43,108 nucleotides of DNA, taken from the NCBI GenBank assembly GCA_035711845.1, contig DASTBU010000114.1:1-43108 (forward strand), in the 5' to 3' direction. Of this stretch, positions 27,838 to 36,313 are shown piece after piece. Each line of letters starts with the position of its first letter. Position 1 is the stretch's first letter. Made by a program: the position numbers and the translations under genes. Below the pieces are notes generated by a model. It ran no database searches, was not told the origin of the DNA, and saw only the letters and a list, made by a program, of their open reading frames with translations. This stretch comes from DASTBU01 sp035711845. GTDB taxonomy: Bacteria > Acidobacteriota > Vicinamibacteria > Vicinamibacterales > 2-12-FULL-66-21.

Positions 27838-28434
27838 TCACTCGTCGGTACGGACGACCGATCTGCGGCTCCGATGGGAATCGACGACGTGCTGACCGAG
27901 CCGCTTGCTGAGGAAGACCTTCGACTCTCCGGCGTACACGGGATGTTCCACGAAGCGGACCACATCGAAGTGGAGCTGGGCGAGCGTGCTGCGCATCTCG
28001 TAGAACTTGTTCTTGGTTTTGACGACGATCTCGTCGAAGCCGTTCTCGAGCGCCCAGACCTCCTGCTCTTCCGTGAGCGCGCGAAAATGCCCCTGGCCGC
28101 GCCAGTCGGAGCGCGTGCCTCCGATCCACTGATAGAGGATGCGGCGACCGTCGAACCTCACACAGTCCTCCAGCTGAGCCACGAGGTCGGCCAGCTTCGG
28201 ATCGGTCTCGCTGCTGCGCAGTTCATGCGCAACCTTGAACGATACCGGTACGACGGTGGAGGGATCATCCGGCAGCGGCGCCTCGGCCATCAGGATCTGG
28301 TGATCCCGGTTCCCAAGGCGCTGGATGACCTCGGCTGCAGACTTCTTTCGGGGGAAGTCGAGGAAGAATTCCTCGATGTACTGTATTTCCAGCGCTCCCT
28401 GATGGAGCCCGTACTGTTTGATGAGGTAGTCCAC
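27838..28434 (-). CDS. GNAT-family N-acetyltransferase
   Basis: A 198-residue protein with a GNAT fold. The acetyl-CoA binding motif A is DWRGQGHFRALTEEQEVWA (R-G-Q-G-x-x-R) and is followed by GFDEIVVKTKNKFYEMRSTL and QLHFDVVRFVEHP, the strand-helix pattern of the second half of the fold. The start codon is GTG (28432-28434, GTG GAC TAC CTC); no closer ATG fits. The substrate is unknown. It is convergent with the M28 peptidase; a short hairpin (ACACTC-GAA-GAGTGT, 27738-27752) lies between them. The penicillin acylase gene ends 52 bases upstream on the same strand, so the two may be one transcript. Confidence 0.82.
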   Translation of the reverse strand: MDYLIKQYGLHQGALEIQYIEEFFLDFPRKKSAAEVIQRLGNRDHQILMAEAPLPDDPSTVVPVSFKVAHELRSSETDPKLADLVAQLEDCVRFDGRRILYQWIGGTRSDWRGQGHFRALTEEQEVWALENGFDEIVVKTKNKFYEMRSTLAQLHFDVVRFVEHPVYAGESKVFLSKRLGQHVVDSHRSRRSVVRTDE

Positions 28435-28486
28435 TCAGGTCAACTATATCGCGGTTTCTGACGGGCGGCCTGGCCGAACCTTCGGG

Positions 28487-30664
28487 CTACTCGGGCCGAT
28501 ATTCACGCGTCGTGTGGTCCCGGATCTCGTCCTCCGTGTACCACGCCCGGCGCAGTCCGTGCGACGCGAATATCCGGATCTGATCGCTGCTGTGCCGTGA
28601 CTCGAGGTCGGATGTCTGGCCGTAGGCCAGCACGGACCAGCCGGTGACAGGCTGGGAGAAATCGACGAGCAGCACCCACGCATCGCCGAAGCCGGCAAGC
28701 GGTTCGCGGCCAGACATATTGCCTGCCACCCACCTTTTCTCGCCGTCGACCTGGTCGAAGCGCATCACGCGGAAGCAGCCGTACGTGCCGCTCACGCCAT
28801 CGCCGGGCAGGTCGAGGGATCCAAAGCGGAACCGATTGACCTCCCCCCACGCCACCCGTTCGCTTCCCCAGCTGGCGCGCGTGGCGCGAACCGCCGCTTC
28901 GAGCTGCCGCAGCGCTTCACCCGGATCGGAGAGGCCAGAGGGGGTTGCGGTCGGGTTTGCCGCGCTCCACGGCGTAGCGAAGGGCTGGCGCACCGCCGCG
29001 GCATAGCCGTCCCAGAACTGCCGGAACAACACTGCGCCCTGACTCCCGGCGCCGACGGTGTTGTCCCAGGCCTCGAGCGCCGCGGCACCCGCCAACAGGT
29101 CTTCCGAGGCGCGATCGAGCGAGCGTGCAGCGTCGACGAGGGAACGCTTGACGCGGTCGGCCAGCAGCACGCGTGTGTTGTATTTCAGGCGGATGACGTC
29201 CGGCACCGTCAGCGCTGACGATCCATCGAGGAGCTGCAGCGCGAGCTGCGGCCGCAGCGCGAGGGGCCCACGCTCGAAGTGTGATGGGTAACGGCTCATG
29301 TCGATGGGATCTCTCGAGGAGACGAACTGCGGCGGGTTGTTCGCGTTCTGAACATATCCACCCGGCGGGTTCAGCAGCCTTGGGAGGTCGTCCACATCGT
29401 GGAGCCGACGCCAGAGATCGGACGAACGCGAGGCCTCGACATCGAGGGTGTAGTCCACGCCCCTTTTCCGGATCGGCACCCGACCGTTCCACAGGTAGAG
29501 GATGTTCCCGTCCGCATCCGCGTACGTGAAATTCGACGTCGGCACGAGGTTCTTGCGCATGGCAGCCAGCCATTCCCGCAACGATCGAGCTCGACTCAGG
29601 ATGTAGAAACCCTCGAAGTATCGATGCGCATCCAGCCGTGTGGATTTGACGACGAACACCCGGGCCCTGGTGCGGTGAATCACCGGACCGATGTCAGTGC
29701 TCCAGAACGTGCGCGACTCGTCACCCACGGTTCCATCATCGTTGCGGACCCTGATCGTGGTGTCACGCCGGATGAGCGGCGTCGATCGCCCGTCGAACAG
29801 GTAATGGTCCGGCCTCGTCGGGTCCACTTTCAGCGCAAACACGTCGTCGAGGTCCGGCGCATTGTTCGTCGTGACGAACCCGAGACGATCGTTGAACCCC
29901 GCTCGGAGAACGGGTATACCGACCAGCGTGGAACCGTAGAAGTCGATGCGGCCGGGCACGCGGACGTGCGCTTCCCAGTAGAGGGACGCCCAGCGGAGAT
30001 GCGGGTTACCGAGGAGGATGGGCTTGCCGGATGCGGTCCTGGATCCGCCCACGGCGAATGCGTTCGAGCCAGGCCGATCCGCCCGGACATCCTGATCCTC
30101 GAGGGGCTCGGCGCCGCTGGATTCCTGGTACCTGCTGCGAAGCTGCCGCTGCAGCCCCGGCCCGGCGAGCGACGTGACGGCGGCGGCACGGCTGGCGGCA
30201 AGGACGTCGGCTGGCGTGATCTCCGGCATCCATGCCGGCAGCTCTGCACGGTGGGTTGCGACATAACGGTTCACTCCCGCCGCGTACGCCGAGATGATCA
30301 TGCGGTAGAGATCCGAGATCTCCCCGACGGCGCGCTGCGAGACGTTCACGTTGTCGAAATGCGCGATCTGAAAATCGTTGTCGATCCCGCCCCTGCCGAA
30401 ATACAGTCCTGCCAGCCCCCTCGCGCTCAGGTACCGCCGTCCGATCTCTGCCGCGTGATCCTCGGCCTGCGCGTAGCCGAACGCGAACGCCGCGGCCTCC
30501 TCGGTCTGCGCCAGGATGTGCGGAATGCCGAAATCGTCGCGTCTGATGATCGCCTGTGCGGCAAGCGTGTCCGGATCCGGCAGAACCGCCCGACGAGCGC
30601 CGCACGCCGACGAGAGCAGCACAAGCGCACAGGAGGCGGCAACGAGCGCAACGCGGAGACACAT
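28487..30664 (-). CDS. Penicillin acylase-family lipoprotein (Ntn hydrolase)
   Basis: A 725-residue member of the penicillin amidase/acyl-homoserine lactone acylase family. The start at 30664 gives a lipoprotein signal (MCLRVALVAASCALVLLSSAC, lipobox LSSAC, Cys21). Alpha-chain part: RRDDFGIPHILAQTEEAAAFAFGYAQAEDH. The autocatalytic cleavage site is at RPGSNAFAVGG, Ser200 becoming the N-terminal nucleophile of the beta chain, followed by SGKPILLGNPHLRW. The oxyanion-hole region is QNANNPPQFV and the late part has the FRFGSLDLPGDG segment. Members hydrolyse amides of beta-lactams, acyl-homoserine lactones or peptides; the substrate here is unknown. A lipid anchor is unusual, since most are soluble periplasmic enzymes. 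Confidence 0.9.
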   Translation of the reverse strand: MCLRVALVAASCALVLLSSACGARRAVLPDPDTLAAQAIIRRDDFGIPHILAQTEEAAAFAFGYAQAEDHAAEIGRRYLSARGLAGLYFGRGGIDNDFQIAHFDNVNVSQRAVGEISDLYRMIISAYAAGVNRYVATHRAELPAWMPEITPADVLAASRAAAVTSLAGPGLQRQLRSRYQESSGAEPLEDQDVRADRPGSNAFAVGGSRTASGKPILLGNPHLRWASLYWEAHVRVPGRIDFYGSTLVGIPVLRAGFNDRLGFVTTNNAPDLDDVFALKVDPTRPDHYLFDGRSTPLIRRDTTIRVRNDDGTVGDESRTFWSTDIGPVIHRTRARVFVVKSTRLDAHRYFEGFYILSRARSLREWLAAMRKNLVPTSNFTYADADGNILYLWNGRVPIRKRGVDYTLDVEASRSSDLWRRLHDVDDLPRLLNPPGGYVQNANNPPQFVSSRDPIDMSRYPSHFERGPLALRPQLALQLLDGSSALTVPDVIRLKYNTRVLLADRVKRSLVDAARSLDRASEDLLAGAAALEAWDNTVGAGSQGAVLFRQFWDGYAAAVRQPFATPWSAANPTATPSGLSDPGEALRQLEAAVRATRASWGSERVAWGEVNRFRFGSLDLPGDGVSGTYGCFRVMRFDQVDGEKRWVAGNMSGREPLAGFGDAWVLLVDFSQPVTGWSVLAYGQTSDLESRHSSDQIRIFASHGLRRAWYTEDEIRDHTTREYRPE

Positions 30665-30758
30665 ACGCGTCAGTCTACAGGACGCCAGCCGTGGACCGCT
30701 CCCGAGATCCACTGGATTCGCGTGCCCACGAAAAGCCACGTCGTAAACGGATGCGAGC

Positions 30759-30821
30759 GACGATCACGACGATCGCGACATATCAAAATGGCGTCGCGAT
30801 CCGCGCGGTTTCGTGATCGTC
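30759..30821. repeat. CGATCACGACGATCGCGAC-family hairpin, copy 2
   Basis: Nested perfect inverted repeats: GACGATCACGA (30759-30769) with TCGTGATCGTC (30811-30821), and inside them GATCGCGAC (30771-30779) with GTCGCGATC (30793-30801). The 20-mer at 30760-30779 recurs on the opposite strand at 24851-24870. It lies in the gap between the acylase and the MFS gene, which has no coding sequence. Confidence 0.7.
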
Positions 30822-30888
30822 CCGCTGAAACTTTTCCGGGTTGCGTGGTGCCAACGGTGAACGCTCTCCGTACTCGCACCGGACTGGT

Positions 30889-31000
30889 CTAGTGGACTGT
30901 CTACTCGACTTCTAAAGCGGGCCGCTCCGTCGTCGCGGCCCGGAAACCGCCGCTGAATTCCAGGGGTGGCACTTCACTTTCCGCTGATACGGTCCACTAG
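30889..31000. mobile_element. 112-bp MITE-like element with CTAGTGGAC terminal repeats
   Basis: Ends CTAGTGGAC (30889-30897) and GTCCACTAG (30992-31000) are perfect 9-bp inverted repeats, extended by GT/AC with one mismatch. The interior has a GGGCCGC..GCGGCCC hairpin near 30920-30943 and no gene. The last four bases, read on the minus strand as CTAG, contain the TAG stop codon of the MFS gene, so the insertion sits exactly at the end of that gene. Confidence 0.55.
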
Positions 31001-32280
31001 GACGCCGGCCTCGTCGCCTCGTCGGCCGGCCCGCCGGCGGCCATCTGCTGCGCCACGATCAGCTCTCGCGCGGGTCCGCGCAGCCTCGGGAGCCGCCGCG
31101 CGAAGACGAGGCCGCCGACGATGCACGCCGCGCCGCCGATCGCGACGGTCACCGGTGCGCCCAACGGGGCGGCGAGAGCGCCGGCCATCAGGGACCCCAC
31201 CGGAGCCATGCCCATGAACATCATCGAGTACACCGACATGACCCGGCCGCGCAGCCTGTTCGGCACCATGGATTGGATGAGCGTGTTCGACGCGGCCATC
31301 TCCATCATCATGAAAAAGCCGGCGGGCACGAGGAGCAGCGCGGAAAGCCACAACGACCGGGACGTCGAGAACGCCATCAGGCAGACCCCGAATCCCGTCG
31401 CGGCGACCGCGACCCATCGCCCCAGGCCCGACACGCTCTTGCGAACGGTCAGGCTGGCGGCCGCGGCAAGCGCGCCGACGCCGGCCGACGACATCAGGAT
31501 GCCGTAGGCGTCGGGACCGCTGTGCAGCACCCGGTCCGCGAAGATCGGCATCAACACCGCATACGGCATTCCCATCAGGCTGACCAGGCCGAGCAAAACG
31601 AGCAGCGCCCGGATTGGGGCCGCGTGCCAGGAGAACGAGAAGCCCTCGATGATGCTCTCCCACGCGGAAGTGGGATCAACCAGCCGCACAGGGGGACCGA
31701 GGCGCATTCGCAGCAGCGCGGCGATCACCGCGACGTAGCTGAGGCCGTTCAGCAGGAAGCACCAGCCTTCGCCGACGGTTGCGACGAGGATGCCGGCCAC
31801 GGCGGGGCCGACGACCCTCGCGCCGTTCACCATCGAGGAGTTCAGCGCGATGGCATTGACGAGGTCCTCGCGTTCGACGAGCCCTACGATGAACGCCTGC
31901 CTGGCGGGGATGTCGAACGCGTTCGCCAGACCGAGGATCGAGGCCAGCACGAAGATCTGCCACACTTCGATCAGCCCGAACAGCGTGAGGATCCCGAGCA
32001 TCAGTGCGAGGACCATCATGGCGGACTGCGTTGCGACGAGGATCCATTGGCGGTTCGCGCGGTCGGCGATCGCGCCGCCGAGCGGCGCGAGCACGAAGAC
32101 CGGGATCTGGCCGGCAAACCCGATGAGCCCCAGGAGCGCCGCCGATCCGGTCAGCCGGTAAATCAGCCACCCCTGCGCAACCGTCTGCATCCACGTGCCG
32201 ACGAGCGACACGAGCTGTCCCGAGATGAAGAGCCGGTAGTTCCGGGCGCGGAGGGCACGAAGCGCGACCGGAAAGGACAT
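30997..32280 (-). CDS. MFS exporter (EntS/MFS_3-like)
   Basis: A 427-residue major facilitator with 12 predicted helices. The N-terminal LRARNYRLFISGQLVSLVGTW and GWLIYRLTGSAALLGLIGFA, and the loop GGAIADRANRQW (the MFS A-motif), are typical of the MFS_3/enterobactin exporter-like group; DIPARQAFIVGLVEREDLVN is another hallmark. It probably exports a small molecule such as a siderophore or drug by proton antiport. It begins 32 bases after the ADOP permease stop, so it may be co-transcribed with it. Its stop codon lies in the terminal repeat of the element at 30889-31000, so the C-terminus (DEATRPAS) may be slightly altered. Confidence 0.9.
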   Translation of the reverse strand: MSFPVALRALRARNYRLFISGQLVSLVGTWMQTVAQGWLIYRLTGSAALLGLIGFAGQIPVFVLAPLGGAIADRANRQWILVATQSAMMVLALMLGILTLFGLIEVWQIFVLASILGLANAFDIPARQAFIVGLVEREDLVNAIALNSSMVNGARVVGPAVAGILVATVGEGWCFLLNGLSYVAVIAALLRMRLGPPVRLVDPTSAWESIIEGFSFSWHAAPIRALLVLLGLVSLMGMPYAVLMPIFADRVLHSGPDAYGILMSSAGVGALAAAASLTVRKSVSGLGRWVAVAATGFGVCLMAFSTSRSLWLSALLLVPAGFFMMMEMAASNTLIQSMVPNRLRGRVMSVYSMMFMGMAPVGSLMAGALAAPLGAPVTVAIGGAACIVGGLVFARRLPRLRGPARELIVAQQMAAGGPADEATRPAS

Positions 32281-32312
32281 TCAGAGATTGTACGGGATGG
32301 TCGGGGCCAACC

Positions 32313-34733
32313 TCATTCCGCGCGGAGCGCCAGAATCGGATCGACTCGAGTTGCCCGCATCGCGGGAACGTAGCTGGCAATCAGGGCGACCCCCGTCAGC
32401 ACGCCGGCGACCGCGGCGAACGTGAGCGGATCGCCGGGCCCGGTAGCGAACAGGAGCGACGTCAGCATCCTGGAGAGGTAATGCGCAGCCACCATCCCGA
32501 TGGCAACTCCTGCCCCGGCAAGCACCATGGCCTGCCGTACCACGAGCCCGAGCACCGTTCCGCGCTTCGCCCCGAGCGCCATGCGGATGCCGATCTCGCG
32601 GGTACGCTGGGCAACCGAGTACGAGAGGACGCCAAAGATGCCGATAGCCGCGAGGACGAGCGCGACACCGGCGAAGATGCTCAGGAGCAGCATGTAGAAC
32701 CGCGGCTGCGAAATCGATGCGGCGACGAGTGTGTCGAGCGTCCGCACGTTAGAGGCCGGCATGTTCGGATCGACTTCGTAGACCGCACGGCGGGCAGGCT
32801 CCGCCACAGATTCAGGTGGAACCGACGTCGCGAGCACGACGCTCATGCCATGAATGGGCCATTGCGCGTAAGGGAGGTAGAGCTGTGGCGGCTCCGCTTC
32901 GGCAAGTCCGGCGTCCTTGACGTCCCCGATGATGCCGACCACTTCCCCGCCGGCCGTCGGTTTACCCTCTCCACGCCCCCAACCGAGCCGGATCTTCTTG
33001 CCGATCGGATCCTCGTTCGGGAAATACTGCTTCACCGCTGCCTCGGTGAGGAGGACCACGGGCGGCGCGCCCTCGCGGTCGAACGCGTCGAACAACCGGC
33101 CGCGCTCGAGCGGGATGCCGATCGCCTTGAAATACTCCGTGGTTGCCACGCGCACCTGCATCGCCGGCTGCTGCGAGGGTGGGACCGGCGGCCGGCCGTC
33201 CACCTCGAACGAGAGCACGATGCTGGCTCCGCTCAGCGGTAGCGAGAGCACCGCTCCGGCCTCCTGAACGCCCGGAATGGCGCGCAGCCGCGGCAGCAGC
33301 TGGTCGAAGAAGCTCACCTCTTGTGCCTCGTCGCGGTAACGGGAATCCGGCAGCGTCAACTCGAATGTCAGCGCCTGCGCCACGCGGAAACCGGGGTCCA
33401 CCGACGCCAGCTTCGCGAAGCTGCGAATCAGCAGGCCTGCCCCTGCGAGCAGCGTGACGGCCACGGCCATCTCGGCAACCACGAGCGCACCGCGCATCCG
33501 CGCCCCGCTTCGGCTCGTCAGCGCGCCCCGTCCACCTTCCTTCAGCGTGCTCGCGAGGCCGGTTCGTGTCGACTGAAATGCCGGGACCATTCCGAAAATG
33601 AGGCCGGTCGCCAGTGCCAGTCCGAGCGTGAAGACCGCGACGGTGGTGTCCACGCCGACATCGTCCAGGCGCGGAATACCCTGCGGCCGGAGTTCGATCA
33701 GGAACTCGATGCCCCAGACGGCGATCAGCAGGCCGAGGCCTGCGCCGATGAAGCTCAGGATGACGCTTTCGGTCAGGAGTTGACGGACAAGGCGCCAGCG
33801 CCCCGCGCCGAGCGCCGCGCGAACGGCCATCTCCGACTCGCGCGCGGCGGCACGCGCGAGCAGAAGGTTCGCGACGTTGGCGCATGCGATCAGGAGCACC
33901 AGCCCCACCGCGCCGAGCAGAACGAGCACGGCCGTACGGATGTTGCCGACCGTCGCCTCGTGCAGGGAGATGGCCGTGAAGTCCACGCCTTCGTTCATGT
34001 CCGGATATTGTTTCGCCAGCTGTTTGCCGATTGTCTGCACCTCGGTCGTGACCCGATCGAGCGGCACGCCGGGCGCCGCTCGTCCGACCACGGTCAGGTA
34101 CCACGACGCTCGCTGTCCCGAGAGGAAGGCGGTGGTGTACTCGATGGGGGTCCAGAGAGCGCGGTCTGCCGGGTAGGAGAATCCCGGCGGCATGATGCCA
34201 ACGATCTCCTTGGAAACGCCGTCGAGCGTAACGGACTTGCCGATCACGTCTCCATCTCCACCGAAGCGCTGCTGCCACGCGCCGTACGAGAGCACGACGA
34301 CGTTGGTCCTGCCAGGCTGGTTGTCGTCGTCGCTGAAGGTCCTGCCGAGCAACGGCCTGACGCCCAGCAGGTCGAACAATCCGGCGGAGATCTCGGCCGC
34401 GTCCAGGCGCACGGGCTCGCCGCGGCCCGTCAGAATCGTGCGATAGCGCGAGAGAGCGGCGGCATCGGTCAGCGTGTCGCTCAGCTTCCGCAGGTCGGTA
34501 AAATTCGGCCCCGACATCGGAGCGCGTCCGCCTTCTGACAGGTGATAGAGGGCGACCAGGCGTTCGGGCTCGTGATAAGGCAAGGGCTTCAGCAACACGG
34601 CGTCGACCACACTGAAGATCGCGCTGTTGGCCCCGATGCCGAGCGCGAGCGTGAACACCGCAACGAGCGTGAACCCCGGGCTTTTCACGAGCCGCCTGAG
34701 CGCGTACCGAACGTCCTGGCCGAGCGTATCCAT
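32313..34733 (-). CDS. ADOP-family ABC permease (MacB/FtsX duplicated)
   Basis: An 806-residue fused permease of the acidobacterial duplicated orphan permease type: the opening MDTLGQDVRYALRRLVKSPGFTLVAV is diagnostic, followed by a first MacB periplasmic core and FtsX helices (about 20-45 and 275-410), then a second copy (about 430-800). SVAQRTREIGIRMALGAKRG is the second coupling segment. Such permeases lack an attached or adjacent ATPase and their partner is unknown. The start is ATG 34731-34733, with AGGAG 6 bases upstream. The MFS exporter follows by 32 bases. A second ADOP gene lies 1.6 kb away on the same strand, but the two differ widely in sequence. Confidence 0.93.
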   Translation of the reverse strand: MDTLGQDVRYALRRLVKSPGFTLVAVFTLALGIGANSAIFSVVDAVLLKPLPYHEPERLVALYHLSEGGRAPMSGPNFTDLRKLSDTLTDAAALSRYRTILTGRGEPVRLDAAEISAGLFDLLGVRPLLGRTFSDDDNQPGRTNVVVLSYGAWQQRFGGDGDVIGKSVTLDGVSKEIVGIMPPGFSYPADRALWTPIEYTTAFLSGQRASWYLTVVGRAAPGVPLDRVTTEVQTIGKQLAKQYPDMNEGVDFTAISLHEATVGNIRTAVLVLLGAVGLVLLIACANVANLLLARAAARESEMAVRAALGAGRWRLVRQLLTESVILSFIGAGLGLLIAVWGIEFLIELRPQGIPRLDDVGVDTTVAVFTLGLALATGLIFGMVPAFQSTRTGLASTLKEGGRGALTSRSGARMRGALVVAEMAVAVTLLAGAGLLIRSFAKLASVDPGFRVAQALTFELTLPDSRYRDEAQEVSFFDQLLPRLRAIPGVQEAGAVLSLPLSGASIVLSFEVDGRPPVPPSQQPAMQVRVATTEYFKAIGIPLERGRLFDAFDREGAPPVVLLTEAAVKQYFPNEDPIGKKIRLGWGRGEGKPTAGGEVVGIIGDVKDAGLAEAEPPQLYLPYAQWPIHGMSVVLATSVPPESVAEPARRAVYEVDPNMPASNVRTLDTLVAASISQPRFYMLLLSIFAGVALVLAAIGIFGVLSYSVAQRTREIGIRMALGAKRGTVLGLVVRQAMVLAGAGVAIGMVAAHYLSRMLTSLLFATGPGDPLTFAAVAGVLTGVALIASYVPAMRATRVDPILALRAE

Positions 34734-34915
34734 GCGCTTCTCCTGAAAAGGGGGATGAACGGCGGGATGGTCTTGCGAGGATCGTACCGGCACCACGAGA
34801 AGGTGGATTCCTTTGATCCTAAGGGGTTAGCGGTTCCCTGCGGACTGGAAGGAAAGCCGGATCATGTCCGCTGACGGATAGGCGCAATCCCGCGATCGAA
34901 CACCGAAAAGGAGGA

Positions 34916-35443
34916 CTATTCGAATCGCCAGGCCCCGTTGATGCGCGCGTAGATCACCTGGTCGCGGGGGGCTCCGTACTTGACGCTGCTGCTGCGCAGG
35001 GTGCCCTCGCGCACGTAACCCGCCTTCTCGAGCACGCGGGCCGAGCCGATGTTGTCGGCGAAAGGCAGCGCGAACAGCCTGAGGACATTGAGGGAGCGAA
35101 ACGCGTGCTCGGTGACCATCGTGAGCGCTTCGGTGACGATGCCGCGGCCCCAGAACTGTTCGCCGAGCCAGTATCCAATCTCGGCTGAAAACCGTTCGAC
35201 GTCGCTTCCGCGGACGAATCCGATTCCTCCCGCCGCCTCGCCTTCCACCTCGATTGCCAGGCTCGTCTGCGGCTCGGCGGCGGCGCAGTGCCGCAGGAAG
35301 GCAACCGCATCGGCCCGCGTGTAGGGATGCGGAAAGCGGTCGCGCAGCTGTTTCGCCACATTGATGTTGTTGGCATGGCGCACCAGCGCATCCGCATCGG
35401 ACGGATGCCAGAGGCGAACGGTGCAGTGGGGAGATGTGAACAT
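34916..35443 (-). CDS. GNAT acetyltransferase (RimJ/RimL-like)
   Basis: A 175-residue Acetyltransf_3-type GNAT, the group of ribosomal-protein and ribosome-associated N-acetyltransferases (RimJ, RimL, SpeG-like). Visible are the TVRLWHPSDADALVRHANN opening, GYWLGEQFWGRGIVTEAL (acetyl-CoA pyrophosphate loop WGRGIVTEA) and FADNIGSARVLEKAGYVREG (the N..S..VL.K.G motif). The ATG at 35441-35443 is chosen; the frame continues seven codons into the heptamer array. That array (E) directly precedes the start, leaving no spacer for a ribosome binding site. The target is unknown. Confidence 0.87.
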   Translation of the reverse strand: MFTSPHCTVRLWHPSDADALVRHANNINVAKQLRDRFPHPYTRADAVAFLRHCAAAEPQTSLAIEVEGEAAGGIGFVRGSDVERFSAEIGYWLGEQFWGRGIVTEALTMVTEHAFRSLNVLRLFALPFADNIGSARVLEKAGYVREGTLRSSSVKYGAPRDQVIYARINGAWRFE

Positions 35444-35514
35444 GTTACTTGTCGCACGTGACAAGTCGCACGTCGCACCGTCGCACGTCGCACGTCGTAC
35501 GTGACAAGTGGCAC
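35444..35514. repeat. Heptamer-phased repeat array E (GTCGCAC units)
   Basis: Ten 7-bp units: GTTACTT, GTCGCAC, GTGACAA, two GTCGCAC, one extra C at 35479, two GTCGCAC, GTCGTAC, GTGACAA, GTGGCAC. They fill exactly the gap between the YgjP-type gene stop (TAG at 35516-35518) and the GNAT start codon (35441-35443). GTCGCAC is the same unit as in the right arm of array D, 13.4 kb away. Confidence 0.87.
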
Positions 35515-35515
35515 A

Positions 35516-36262
35516 CTAAAACAACCCCCTCCCTATCGTCCTCAACCACCGCTCGCTCTCGCGGAATGTCGGGCATGCGGAGGCAACCAGGCGCCAGAAG
35601 CGGCGCGAGTGGTTCTGTTGCCGGATGTGCATCAGCTCGTGGATCAGGACGTAGTCGCGGACCTTGACGGGCATCTGCATCAGCCTGAAGTTCAGCGTGA
35701 TGTTGCCGGTCCGCGCGCAGGATCCCCACCGCGACCGCTGGTTCCGGATGGTGACCCGCCCGACGCGCAGGTCGTGGGCCGCCGCCAGCTCGTGGAGGCG
35801 CGGGATCAACTCGGCGTGCGCCAGCTCCCGCAGATCGCGCTCGATGACATCCCGCAGGTTCGTCAGCGAGGCAACCGCGAGCCGTCGATTGCCGTACGAG
35901 ATCACGTAACCGTCACCATGGCAGAACGCCGCAATCGTGACGGTGACGCCGCGAAACAGAATCTCCGAGCCGGCGTGCCACTCCACGGGAGCATGCTCCG
36001 CGCGCACGCGCCGGCGCTCGCGCTCGATCCACCTGGCGCTCTTCTCGACGAACGCCTGCGCCTCGCGCCGGGATCCGCCGCGGGGAACGGTCACACGCAG
36101 CGTGCCGTCGGGCCGCACCCGGAGGATGAAACGGCGCGCGCGGCGCATTCTGACGAACTCGACCCGCTCCTGGACAGGCCTTGCCCGGCCGGGCGTGGTC
36201 TGCGGGGTGAGGGGTCCGCCAGGCGAGGTGTCGGCGCGCAGGAACGGAAGATCGAGCTGCAC
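35516..36262 (-). CDS. YgjP-type metallopeptidase-domain protein (DUF45, WLM-like)
   Basis: A 248-residue DUF45/YgjP-like protein. The zinc-metallopeptidase helix HELMH is at 208-212, with the third ligand His218 in RQQNHSRRFW; the preceding RNQRSRWGSC (174-182) and GNITLNFRLM are family hallmarks. The first 35 residues are not conserved. E. coli YgjP is described as having UTP pyrophosphatase activity, while the fold suggests a protease; the role here is not assigned. It begins 51 bases after the ADOP stop and is followed by array E and GNAT, all on the minus strand, suggesting an ADOP-ygjP-GNAT-ADOP transcript series. Confidence 0.88.
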   Translation of the reverse strand: MQLDLPFLRADTSPGGPLTPQTTPGRARPVQERVEFVRMRRARRFILRVRPDGTLRVTVPRGGSRREAQAFVEKSARWIERERRRVRAEHAPVEWHAGSEILFRGVTVTIAAFCHGDGYVISYGNRRLAVASLTNLRDVIERDLRELAHAELIPRLHELAAAHDLRVGRVTIRNQRSRWGSCARTGNITLNFRLMQMPVKVRDYVLIHELMHIRQQNHSRRFWRLVASACPTFRESERWLRTIGRGLF

Positions 36263-36313
36263 GAACGTGCCGACATGATAATGCAGGTCGGCACGCCCGG
36301 TCAGCGGTCGCCG

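Noticed and set aside
35444..35529. N-terminal extension of the GNAT protein into the heptamer array
   Set aside because: Residues encoded there are the periodic products of the repeat; the GNAT fold begins at the ATG at 35443.
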